Origin: Flavobacteriaceae bacterium
GTDB taxonomy: Bacteria > Bacteroidota > Bacteroidia > Flavobacteriales > Flavobacteriaceae
Assembly: GCA_021648445.1 (NCBI GenBank)
Contig: JAKISU010000003.1
Location: 1-63,614 of the forward strand
Direction: 5' to 3'
Length of the DNA stretch: 63,614 nt
This document shows, one piece after another, positions 16,967 to 24,104 of the stretch. The translations under genes were made by a program, and so were the position numbers. The notes under the pieces were generated by a model that had not been told where the DNA came from, did no database searches, and saw only the letters and a program-made list of their open reading frames with translations. Position 1 is the stretch's first letter; each line of letters opens with the position of its first letter.

Positions 16967-17057
16967 AAAAATGATTTGATGATTTGAAAATGTATCAATT
17001 TGAAAATTATAATTGTTTAACTTTTATAATTACTCATCTTCAAATTATTTTTTATTC

Positions 17058-17552
17058 TTAACAACATCCCGAACCTGAACAACAAGATTCTTCTGTGGAA
17101 ACTCTTGAAGTTTCTTCTACTAAAACGCCACATTCTTCTTGTGCTTTACAACCTGTTTTATTAGTAAATAGCTTTACAATAAGTCTATCAGATTCTGAAA
17201 TAGTATTTTCTATTGATAATATTGAAGTATGAAAATCTTCGTTTCCAAATTCAACTTTCACTTCGGTTTCTAACCATAATGGCCTAATACTGTCAACACG
17301 ATCTAAAATATCAATGACCTTATCAACAGTCATATAATCTTCCTTTTCTATTTCTTTTGGACTTTCCCATATCTGTAAATGTGTTTCTTTCCAATCATTT
17401 GTGTTTCCTCCACAATCAACCGTTTCAAAAGCTACATTTTTAACTTCTGTTAAATGATAATTTGTGCCAGCAAACTTATTTTCAGTATATTCAAATAAGA
17501 GTGCTTTATTTCTATTTTGTTTTAATATTGATAAAAATTCTTTTGTTTCCAT
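17058..17552 (-). CDS. DUF6428-type protein with a Cys-rich tail
   Basis: 164 residues, no signal peptide, so probably cytoplasmic. The central region contains NYHLTEVKNVAFETVDCGGNT and WKETHLQIWE, which I associate with DUF6428 proteins encoded between arsR and arsC in flavobacteria. The C terminus has an isolated CKAQEEC and ends CCSGSGCC, a plausible binding site for As(III) or another thiophilic metal. The function is unknown. An arsenic chaperone or sensor role is inference from the operon and the Cys pairs. Confidence 0.75.
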   Translation of the reverse strand: METKEFLSILKQNRNKALLFEYTENKFAGTNYHLTEVKNVAFETVDCGGNTNDWKETHLQIWESPKEIEKEDYMTVDKVIDILDRVDSIRPLWLETEVKVEFGNEDFHTSILSIENTISESDRLIVKLFTNKTGCKAQEECGVLVEETSRVSTEESCCSGSGCC

Positions 17553-17574
17553 TTGTTTTTTAATTAGATAATAA

Positions 17575-17702
17575 CACCCCTAATGAGCTACGCTCGGTAT
17601 CTTCAATGAAAATATATTTTCATCTCGTTAATCCTCAAGGGGACAAAAACTTCCTCCCACGTTTGTGCTGAGCGTAGACGAGTTAGAGAGGACTAAGGTG
17701 GC
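17575..17702. repeat. Intergenic repeat-like segment splitting the ars operon
   Basis: About 128 bases between the arsN1-like and DUF6428 genes. It contains the palindrome TGAAAATATATTTTCA and CCCCT/AGGGG arms around it, and resembles REP-type elements elsewhere in the window. No gene is seen in it. Confidence 0.45.
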
Positions 17703-18196
17703 TTAATTAATTCCTATTGTTGTACTTCTTCTTTCTAATATGATATTATCTCGCCAAACTCCATTTTTCCTATTCTCTCTCTAAAACCAATTTCTCTAAA
17801 ACCTAATTTTTTATGGAGTTGTAAACTTGCTAAATTTTCAGGGAAAATTCCTGATTGTAATGTCCATAAACCTTCCTTTTCACTTTGATTGATTAATTCT
17901 TGTAATAATTTTGTGCCTATTCCTTTTCCATTATGATTAGTATCAACATAAACACTCACCTCAGCAACACCTCCATAAACACATCTGTCAGAAACTGGAG
18001 ATAAAGCTGCCCAGCCCACAATTGTTCTTTCTAGCCAAGTAGTCAATCTACATGATTGCATGTGTACATCATTCCATGTTGACCAAGAAGGAGTTTCAGT
18101 TTCAAACGTTGCATTGCCTGTCTCAATTCCCAATTGATAAATATTGGCAACAACTGTCCAATCTTTGAGTTGCATGTTTTTAATTTCAATGCTCAT
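17703..18196 (-). pseudogene. ArsN1/PAT-type GNAT acetyltransferase with a frameshifted C terminus
   Basis: The intact frame (17735-18196) gives 153 residues. It follows the phosphinothricin/arsinothricin N-acetyltransferase pattern closely: GWAALSPVSDRCVYGGVAEVSVYV, then the acetyl-CoA loop NHNGKGIGTKLL, WTLQSGIFPENLASLQLHKKLGF and RERIGKM. Right after RERIGKM the frame reads EFGEIISY and stops. In the next frame the expected family ending VWRDNIILERRS follows directly and continues to a stop at 17703. Losing one G from ATGGGAGTT would explain this. The family acetylates phosphinothricin or arsinothricin, and the ars operon favours the latter. It is either a mutated gene or a base-calling error, and a protein without its last strand may be inactive. 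Confidence 0.78.
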
Positions 18197-18206
18197 AATT
18201 TAAAGC

Positions 18207-18539
18207 TTAACAACAGGAGAAATTTTTAAAATCTTCTTGAAATAATGTTGCAAACAATGCTTTTGCTTTTTCCCAATTTTCTTGATTGATACAATACCTT
18301 ATTTTTGGTGGGTTTACTTCTCCATCAATTAATCCTGCATCTTTTAATTCTTTTAAATGTTGTGAGATAGTTGATTGTGCTAAAGGCAATACACCAACCA
18401 AATCACCCGTATAACAACAGCTCTGATCACTCAAATATTTTAATATTATCAATCTTATTGGATGCCCTAAGGCTTTAGAAAATCGTGCTAACTTTTCTGT
18501 TTCTTCAGTATAATCAATATGTTGTAATGTTTTATTCAT
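18207..18539 (-). CDS. arsR: ArsR-family metalloregulatory repressor
   Basis: 110 residues from the ATG at 18539. The ORF track starts at a TTG 12 bases upstream, but that codon lies inside the -7 box. A winged helix-turn-helix is visible: FSKALGHPIRLIILKYL, then TISQHLKELKDAGLI. DQSCCYTGDL sits where ELCVCDL, the As(III)-binding motif, occurs in E. coli-type ArsR, with two adjacent Cys, and the protein ends FSCC. It should repress its own operon until As(III) binds. The gene is first in the operon, 10 bases before the arsN1-like gene. Confidence 0.93.
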   Translation of the reverse strand: MNKTLQHIDYTEETEKLARFSKALGHPIRLIILKYLSDQSCCYTGDLVGVLPLAQSTISQHLKELKDAGLIDGEVNPPKIRYCINQENWEKAKALFATLFQEDFKNFSCC

Positions 18540-18548
18540 AGTTAATCG

Positions 18549-18577
18549 CAAATATACGATAAATATTTAATTCTCAA
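18549..18577 (-). promoter_or_regulatory. Promoter of the ars operon: TTG-18-TATATTTG
   Basis: On the minus strand, TTG (18575-18577) and TATATTTG (18549-18556) are separated by 18 bases, an excellent Bacteroidota promoter. The -7 box ends 9 bases before the arsR ATG, so the mRNA leader would be only a few bases long. Confidence 0.75.
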
Positions 18578-18657
18578 AATTTAGACAACGAATTATACTA
18601 TTTTTATAACTGAACTCCTTTTGGGTACACTATTTAGAATTTTGGAAACAATAAGGT

Positions 18658-18921
18658 TTAGTTAGCTACTTCCCCTCTGTGTGGTTTTAAAGCATCACGA
18701 AAAGTAATCATGTCATTTTCATTAACAATGATAAATGCAATACTGTACATTTCAGAAATTTGGTTTGTGGAAATGTCATGAAAAGTTAACTTTTCTTTTT
18801 CAGAAAATTCTTTTAAATGTACACAATGGTGTTTAGCGATTTCTAAGGATTCTAATCCTCTAAAATCCCAAATTAATTTTATTCTTCGATTCAAAATAAT
18901 ACTATTTAACCCGTTGTGCAT
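18658..18921 (-). CDS. Small conserved-looking protein of unknown function
   Basis: 87 residues, soluble, no signal peptide, starting MHNGLNSIILN. Its composition is protein-like (LIWDFRGLESLEIAKHHCVHLKEF; AFIIVNENDMITFRDALKPHRGE), with a Trp-Asp-Phe-Arg core and a His-Cys-x-His-containing helix, so it is probably a real gene. I recall small Bacteroidota hypotheticals with the same WDFRG...HLKEF and DALKPHRGE pattern but know no function. A 16-base inverted repeat starts at its 5' end. It lies between the ars operon and the mvaD region. Confidence 0.62.
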   Translation of the reverse strand: MHNGLNSIILNRRIKLIWDFRGLESLEIAKHHCVHLKEFSEKEKLTFHDISTNQISEMYSIAFIIVNENDMITFRDALKPHRGEVAN

Positions 18922-19049
18922 TTTAATAAAATTTCATCTCACGAAACTTCGTGATTAGCTATTAAATTAGTTCTCGATACTATCCGCCTCCGGCGGATCA
19001 CTCGAACTGACATTTCGGAAACTATTTTAACTCAAAATGCACAACGGGT
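18909..19049. repeat. 16-base inverted repeat enclosing two REP-like hairpins
   Basis: ACCCGTTGTGCATTTT at 18909-18924 and its exact complement AAAATGCACAACGGGT at 19034-19049. Between them are TCACGAA-AC-TTCGTGA (18940-18955), ATCCGCC-TCC-GGCGGAT and flanking TTCTCGATAC / CACTCGAACTGACA, a common flavobacterial intergenic repeat. No gene is seen in the stretch from 18922 to 19101. Confidence 0.75.
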
Positions 19050-19076
19050 ACTATTTAGAACAAAAGTAATTAATTC

Positions 19077-19084
19077 TATATTTG
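19077..19084 (+). promoter_or_regulatory. TAnnTTTG -7 box upstream of a short ORF
   Basis: TATATTTG followed by C, 17 bases before the ATG of the 29-residue remnant ORF at 19102. It could also transcribe mvaD. Confidence 0.45.
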
Positions 19085-19101
19085 CATCAATTAAAATTTT
19101 T

Positions 19102-19191
19102 ATGGAAGAACAGTTTTTAAGTGAACGCTTCAAAAATGAATACCTCGATTATAAAAAGAAAACATTTCGTTTAATTCCGTTTGTTTTTTAA
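19102..19191 (+). pseudogene. Remnant resembling the C terminus of an isoprenylcysteine-methyltransferase-type protein
   Basis: A 29-residue ORF, too short for the track, starting MEEQFLSERFKNEY and ending RLIPFVF. The pattern E-x-F-L...F-x-x-EY-x-x-YK-x-K...R-x-IPF is that of the C terminus of ICMT-like membrane methyltransferases, which are about 150-200 residues. The rest of the gene is missing; the inverted-repeat/REP region lies where it would be. A working micro-protein is the alternative. Confidence 0.4.
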
Positions 19192-19212
19192 TTAAACCCC
19201 ACTTAAAAATAA

Positions 19213-19220
19213 TATATTTG
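19213..19220 (+). promoter_or_regulatory. TAnnTTTG -7 box directly before mvaD
   Basis: TATATTTG ends 4 bases before the annotated ATG. Transcription from it would begin at about the start codon, implying a leaderless mRNA or a start at the GTG at 19234. Confidence 0.5.
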
Positions 19221-19224
19221 AGAA

Positions 19225-20322
19225 ATGAATAAAGTGTTAACCGTTCAAGATTTTATTTTTAAAAATGTCGATATTAATATTCCCGAAAAAGGAAGCTTCA
19301 CTTGGAAAACGCCAAGCAATATTGCTTTGGTAAAATATTGGGGAAAACGCGAACCTCAAATTCCCAAAAATCCTTCTATCAGTTTTACGCTAGATGCTTG
19401 TTTTACAATTACTACGTTAGAGTTTTCCAAACGAAATAGTGGCGAAAAGAACATCAATTTTGACATTTACTTTGAAGGTGAAAAAAAAGATGATTTTAAA
19501 CCCAAAATAGCCAAATTCTTTACATTAATTCAGCAATATGTCCCTTTTATAACTGATTATGATTTTGTAATACACTCACGTAACTCTTTTCCGCACAGTA
19601 GTGGTATTGCTTCTTCAGCAAGTGGTATGGCTGCTCTTGCTCTTTGTATAATGAGTTTAGAAAAGCAACTAAACCCTACAATTACAGATAAATTTTTTAA
19701 TAAAAAAGCTTCTTTTCTAGCTCGATTAGGCTCCGGTAGCGCTAGTAGAAGTATTGAAGGTGAATTGGTAGTTTGGGGAAAACACAATGATATTAAAGAT
19801 AGTAGTGATCTTTATGGAGCAAAATTCCCGTCAACAATACATACTAATTTTAAAAATTATCACGATACTATTCTCTTAGTTGACAAAGGCGAAAAGCAAG
19901 TTTCCAGTACTCTTGGGCACAATCTAATGCACAACCATCCTTTTGCAGAAAAACGCTTTGAGCAAGCACATCAAAATTTATCAAAATTAGCAATCATTTT
20001 ACAGAAAGGTGATTTGAGAGGATTTATAAATATTGTAGAAAGTGAAGCGCTTACTCTACATGCAATGATGTTGACCAGTAATCCGTATTTTATACTGATG
20101 AAGCCTAATACGCTTTCAATAATTAATAAAATATGGGAGTTTAGAGCTCAAACAAATTCAAACGTATGTTTCACCTTAGATGCAGGTGCTAATGTTCATG
20201 TACTCTTTCCTGAAAAAGAAAAGAAATCTGTTAACCAATTTATAGTGAACGAATTACTATCTTTTTGCCAAAATAATCACTATATTTGTGACAGGGTCGG
20301 AGTTGGTGCTAAGCAAATTTAA
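19225..20322 (+). CDS. mvaD: Diphosphomevalonate decarboxylase
   Basis: 365 residues. The protein converts mevalonate-5-diphosphate to isopentenyl diphosphate with ATP, the last step of the classical mevalonate pathway. Family motifs: SNIALVKYWGKR at about residues 28-39, PSISFTLD, the P-loop SSGIASSASGMAALA at about 125-139, and ARLGSGSASRSIEGE. Late AGANVHVLFPE is also typical. The start is uncertain: a -7 box lies 4 bases upstream, so the GTG at 19234 (VLTVQDF) may be used. A MORN-type gene separates it from mevalonate kinase. Confidence 0.96.
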   Translation: MNKVLTVQDFIFKNVDINIPEKGSFTWKTPSNIALVKYWGKREPQIPKNPSISFTLDACFTITTLEFSKRNSGEKNINFDIYFEGEKKDDFKPKIAKFFTLIQQYVPFITDYDFVIHSRNSFPHSSGIASSASGMAALALCIMSLEKQLNPTITDKFFNKKASFLARLGSGSASRSIEGELVVWGKHNDIKDSSDLYGAKFPSTIHTNFKNYHDTILLVDKGEKQVSSTLGHNLMHNHPFAEKRFEQAHQNLSKLAIILQKGDLRGFINIVESEALTLHAMMLTSNPYFILMKPNTLSIINKIWEFRAQTNSNVCFTLDAGANVHVLFPEKEKKSVNQFIVNELLSFCQNNHYICDRVGVGAKQI

Positions 20323-20437
20323 ATAATAGTATTGAGGTCTTATCCTTTTATGAGATTGTTTAATTAAACTTTCTTTCACATTTTAACAAGTCTAAACAAG
20401 TTCATAATAAACTGAAGGTTAAAGTAGCAAAACTATA

Positions 20438-20445
20438 TATATTTG
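20438..20445 (+). promoter_or_regulatory. TAnnTTTG -7 box for the YwqK-like gene
   Basis: TATATTTG, 63 bases before the ATG. An exact consensus match with no clear -33 TTG. Confidence 0.5.
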
Positions 20446-20508
20446 TAGCTTTATAAAATAAGCTGAGGTAATAGGTTTTGTTCTTTTGTAACCTTAAAAT
20501 CTTCAGTC

Positions 20509-21081
20509 ATGAAAAATTATAACTTTATTATTTACTTATTTATTTTTATTTTCTCTAGCTCTGTGTTTGCACAGAAAGACACGATTTGGTATGATGCCAA
20601 TTGGAGCAAAACTGTGAAAGCTCAAGCTTCCTATTATAGACCAGCACCTGCAAAAAAAGACAACGGTTTTTTATTAGTTGATCATTATCTGTCGGGAGTT
20701 AAACAAATGCAAGCTTTTTCTCTTAAACCGGACGAAGAACTATTTGAAGGCGAGGTAACTTGGTATTATGAAAACGAAAAAGTAATGCAAACTGTTAATT
20801 ACAAAAATAATGTGCCTAATGGTTTACGTAAAAATTACCATGAAAGTGGTTCGTTAAAAAGTGAATACTCTTATATAGACGATAAAATAAATGGTGAATG
20901 GGTTGCTTATCATGAAAATGCTAAGCTATCTGAATCTGGCAACTATAAAGGTGATGAACGAACCGGAGCGTGGAAAGAATATCATAAAAATGGAAAAGTA
21001 AAAGGCGAAGGTAATTATACGAATGGTAAAAAAGTAGGGGTTTGGAAAATGTATTATTATGATGGAATTGAGGAAGAGTAA
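20509..21081 (+). CDS. Secreted YwqK/MORN-repeat protein
   Basis: 190 residues. A signal peptide (FIFSSSVFA followed by QKD) precedes about four repeats of 20-25 residues of the form G-x-W-x-x-Y-x-x-N-G-x-x-x-x-x-G-x-Y: GEVTWYYENEKVMQTVNY, GLRKNYHESGSLKSEYSY, GEWVAYHENAKLSESGNY, GAWKEYHKNGKVKGEGNY. Databases often call these 'toxin-antitoxin YwqK family antitoxin', but exported Bacteroidota members are not known antitoxins and no toxin gene is next to it. It is probably periplasmic or in the outer membrane. It has its own -7 box and sits between mvaD and mevalonate kinase. Confidence 0.8.
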   Translation: MKNYNFIIYLFIFIFSSSVFAQKDTIWYDANWSKTVKAQASYYRPAPAKKDNGFLLVDHYLSGVKQMQAFSLKPDEELFEGEVTWYYENEKVMQTVNYKNNVPNGLRKNYHESGSLKSEYSYIDDKINGEWVAYHENAKLSESGNYKGDERTGAWKEYHKNGKVKGEGNYTNGKKVGVWKMYYYDGIEEE

Positions 21082-21166
21082 CCTTGAATCTGCTACAATA
21101 AACTCACATTTAATAATTTACAGAATAAATAGCGTTTATTAACGTTTTAACAATCAGGCATTTTTA

Positions 21167-21193
21167 TATATTTGTTAGAATATGGTATATTTG
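21167..21193 (+). promoter_or_regulatory. Two tandem TAnnTTTG -7 boxes before mevalonate kinase
   Basis: TATATTTG at 21167-21174 and again at 21186-21193, the second followed by C and 31 bases before the ATG. Either or both may start the mvaK1-ubiA-nitrilase transcript. Confidence 0.5.
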
Positions 21194-21224
21194 CAAAAAT
21201 TGCCGTATTATTTAATTTACTTCT

Positions 21225-22154
21225 ATGAAAGGACCTTTATTTTATGCTAAAATTTTACTCTTTGGTGAGTATGGAATCATTAAAGATTCTAAAGGTTTAG
21301 CTATTCCATATAATTCTTATCAAGGTGCTTTAAAAGTTGCTGAAGACTTGTCTGATACAGCAAAAAAATCTAATGAGAATTTACAAAAGTTCTATCAGTA
21401 TTTATGCGAAGTTGATAATAAGGGTTTAGTGCATTTTAGATTAGAAGAGTTAAAAACAGATATTGATAAAGGTATGTATTTTGACTCAAGCATACCTCAA
21501 GGTTATGGTGTCGGAAGCTCAGGAGCATTAGTTGCTGCTATTTATGATAAATATGCTGACAATAAAATTACTGTTTTAGAAAATTTAACCAGAGATAAAT
21601 TACTAAAGTTAAAAGAAATTTTTTCTGTAATGGAGTCTTTCTTTCATGGTAAAAGTTCTGGTTTAGATCCGTTAAACAGCTATTTAAGTATTCCCATTTT
21701 AATCAATTCTAAAGATAATTTAGAAGCTACAGGTATTCCATCTCAAAAAGAAGGAAAAGGTGCTGTATTTTTATTAGACTCTGAGCAAGTTGGTGAAACT
21801 GAACCTATGGTAAGCATTTTTATGAATAAAATGAAAAACGAAGGTTTTAGAAGAATGTTAAATGAAGATTTTGCCAATTATACTGATGCTTGTATTGATG
21901 ATTTTTTACATGGTAATATAAAATCATTATTTGGCAATGTAAAGAAGCTTTCTAAAGTGGTTTTGACAAATTTCAAACCTATGATACCCAAAGCTTTTCA
22001 TCAGTTATGGCAACAAGGTATTGATACGAATGCTTACTATTTAAAATTATGCGGTTCAGGTGGTGGTGGCTATATCTTAGGGTTTACCAAAGATTACAAA
22101 AAAGCACAAGAAATCTTACAAGATTACAAGTTAGAATTGGTGTATCGTTTTTAA
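21225..22154 (+). CDS. mvk: Mevalonate kinase
   Basis: 309 residues of the GHMP superfamily. The protein phosphorylates mevalonate to mevalonate-5-phosphate. Motifs: YAKILLFGEYGIIKDSKGLAIP at residues 7-28, the P-loop PQGYGVGSSGALVAAIY at 91-107, HGKSSGLDPLNSY with the catalytic Asp, and the C-terminal LKLCGSGGGGYILGF. It starts an apparent operon with a UbiA-type prenyltransferase (15-base gap) and a nitrilase (4-base overlap). The substrate assignment rests on family resemblance and on mvaD close by. Confidence 0.92.
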   Translation: MKGPLFYAKILLFGEYGIIKDSKGLAIPYNSYQGALKVAEDLSDTAKKSNENLQKFYQYLCEVDNKGLVHFRLEELKTDIDKGMYFDSSIPQGYGVGSSGALVAAIYDKYADNKITVLENLTRDKLLKLKEIFSVMESFFHGKSSGLDPLNSYLSIPILINSKDNLEATGIPSQKEGKGAVFLLDSEQVGETEPMVSIFMNKMKNEGFRRMLNEDFANYTDACIDDFLHGNIKSLFGNVKKLSKVVLTNFKPMIPKAFHQLWQQGIDTNAYYLKLCGSGGGGYILGFTKDYKKAQEILQDYKLELVYRF

Positions 22155-22169
22155 TTCCATTCCCGTATT

Positions 22170-23108
22170 ATGGATTTACTTAAAGTTGCCAAAAATAACA
22201 CTCCCAAAAAACCTAAAAAATACCCCTTTCATTATAAATTTTTAAGCTTACTTTCTGTTGTTAGAGGGTATAATATTGTAATTATAGTTCTTGCTCAATA
22301 TTTAGCCTCTATTTTTATCTTTTCACCGGAAAAACCTTTGCGATATATAGTATTAGATCTCAACTTATATTTTATCGTTTTGGCAACTATCTGTGTAATA
22401 GCTTCAGGCTATATAATCAATAATTTTTATGATGCTGATAAAGATAAAATTAACAAACCTCAAAAGACCAAAATAGATAGTATTGTTAGTCAACAAACTA
22501 AACTGTATATCTATTTTTTCCTTAATTTTTTAGGCTTCTTTTTTGGATGGCTGGTTTCTTGGCGTGCAGCATTATTTTTTGCAATTTATATATTCTTAAT
22601 ATGGCTGTATTCACATAAATTAAAGCGATATCCATTAGCAAAATTATTCTCAGCAGCTATTTTAGCTATTATTCCTTTTTTTGCTGTATTTGTGTATTAC
22701 AAAAATTTTTCTACCATTATTTTTACACATGCTTCATTCTTGTTTTTTGTATTATTGATTAGAGAATTAATTAAAGATTTAGAAAATATAGAAGGAGATA
22801 TTGTATTAAATTATATAACATTACCTATAAAATATGGAGAGCGTTTTACTAAAATGTTGATTTCATTAATTACAGTATTTACGTTGTCTCCCACTTATTT
22901 TCTATTAAAATACCCTGAAATTGGTTTCATGAAATACTATTTCTATTTTTCAATTATAATATTATTGATTTTTAGTGTGTTATTATGGAGATCGAATTCA
23001 AAAAAAAACTACATAATACTGCATAATATCCTTAAAATATTAATTATAGCCGGTGTGTTTAGTTTAGTATTTATTGATACTTCTGTAATTATAAAAAAAA
23101 TAGTATGA
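22170..23108 (+). CDS. UbiA-family prenyltransferase, geranylgeranylglycerol-phosphate geranylgeranyltransferase-like
   Basis: 312 residues with about eight membrane segments. The first Asp-rich motif NNFYDADKDKINKP (84-97) matches the NDxxDxxxD prenyl-diphosphate site, and the second is KDLENIEGD. Homologues in flavobacteria are usually annotated as (GG)GP prenyltransferases, which attach a prenyl chain to glycerol-1-phosphate or another polar acceptor. The acceptor here is not known. The N terminus has a Lys/Pro-rich cytoplasmic stretch. Placement directly after mevalonate kinase ties it to isoprenoid use. The stop overlaps the nitrilase start (ATGA). Confidence 0.85.
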   Translation: MDLLKVAKNNTPKKPKKYPFHYKFLSLLSVVRGYNIVIIVLAQYLASIFIFSPEKPLRYIVLDLNLYFIVLATICVIASGYIINNFYDADKDKINKPQKTKIDSIVSQQTKLYIYFFLNFLGFFFGWLVSWRAALFFAIYIFLIWLYSHKLKRYPLAKLFSAAILAIIPFFAVFVYYKNFSTIIFTHASFLFFVLLIRELIKDLENIEGDIVLNYITLPIKYGERFTKMLISLITVFTLSPTYFLLKYPEIGFMKYYFYFSIIILLIFSVLLWRSNSKKNYIILHNILKILIIAGVFSLVFIDTSVIIKKIV

Positions 23109-24058
23109 GTTCAAATCTATTAACTGTCGGATTAGCTCAAATCTCTCCAGTATGGTTAGATAAAGAAAAAACGATTGAAAAAATTTTAACTACTATAGAA
23201 GATGCTGCAAAGCAAGGTTGTGAATTAGTTATTTTTGGGGAAGCATTATTACCGGGTTATCCGTTTTGGTTAGCTTTAACCGGTGGAGCAGAATGGAACA
23301 CAAAAATTAATAAAGAACTCCATGCACATTATGCTAACAATTCTATCCAGATCGAAGCTGGGGAGTTAGATGAAATTTGTAAACTATGCGCTCAAAAAAA
23401 TAGTGCCGTTTATTTAGGTATTATTGAACGAGCTAAAGATAGAGGCGGGCATAGTTTGTATTGCTCATTAGTGTATATCAATCATGAAGGAAAAATTAAA
23501 TCAGTACATAGAAAACTACAACCTACGTATGATGAACGTTTAACTTGGGCTCAAGGTGATGGTAATGGCTTACAAGTGCATTCTCTCAAAAAATTTGTAG
23601 TGGGCGGTTTAAATTGTTGGGAAAATTGGATGCCTTTATCGAGGACAGCCTTATATGGTCTTGGCGAAAATTTACACATTGCTGTTTGGCCCGGAAGTGA
23701 AAATAACACAAAAGATATTACCCGATTTATCGCAAGAGAATCACGCTCTTATGTTATTTCAGTCTCAAGTTTAATGACTCATAAAGATTTCCCAAAAGAC
23801 ACGCCTTATTTAGATAAAATTTTAGAAAATGCTCCAACTATTTTGGCAAATGGTGGTTCTTGTATTGCCGGTCCTGATGGGGAATGGATCATTGAACCTG
23901 TTCTAAACAAAGAAGGTCTAATTATTAAAACGATTGATTTTAACCGTGTTTTAGAAGAACGGCAAAATTTTGACCCTGCCGGTCATTATTCACGACCAGA
24001 TGTAACAAAACTAGTTGTCAATAGAGAAAGACAACGAATAATTGATATAAAGGATTAA
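23105..24058 (+). CDS. Nitrilase-type carbon-nitrogen hydrolase
   Basis: 317 residues with the catalytic triad visible: Glu46 in VIFGEALLPGYP, Lys137 in VHRKLQPTYDERL and Cys171 in GLNCWENWMPL. The sequence around the Cys (CWEN) and the KLxPT pattern are those of the nitrilase branch proper, which converts nitriles to acids plus ammonia, rather than amidases or carbamoylases. The natural substrate is unknown. It is translationally coupled by a 4-base overlap to the UbiA-type gene, which hints at a shared pathway but could simply reflect a compact operon. Confidence 0.92.
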   Translation: MSSNLLTVGLAQISPVWLDKEKTIEKILTTIEDAAKQGCELVIFGEALLPGYPFWLALTGGAEWNTKINKELHAHYANNSIQIEAGELDEICKLCAQKNSAVYLGIIERAKDRGGHSLYCSLVYINHEGKIKSVHRKLQPTYDERLTWAQGDGNGLQVHSLKKFVVGGLNCWENWMPLSRTALYGLGENLHIAVWPGSENNTKDITRFIARESRSYVISVSSLMTHKDFPKDTPYLDKILENAPTILANGGSCIAGPDGEWIIEPVLNKEGLIIKTIDFNRVLEERQNFDPAGHYSRPDVTKLVVNRERQRIIDIKD

Positions 24059-24080
24059 TACTTACCTAAAATAAAAGGGT

Positions 24081-24088
24081 TACTTTTG
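24081..24088 (+). promoter_or_regulatory. TAnnTTTG -7 box for rluB
   Basis: TACTTTTG followed by C, 16 bases before the ATG; exact consensus match. Confidence 0.55.
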
Positions 24089-24104
24089 CCAAAAATCAGT
24101 AACA

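Noticed and set aside
18540-18551. TTG start for arsR in the ORF track
   Set aside because: The codon lies within the TATATTTG -7 box of its own promoter; the ATG at 18539 fits the family start better.
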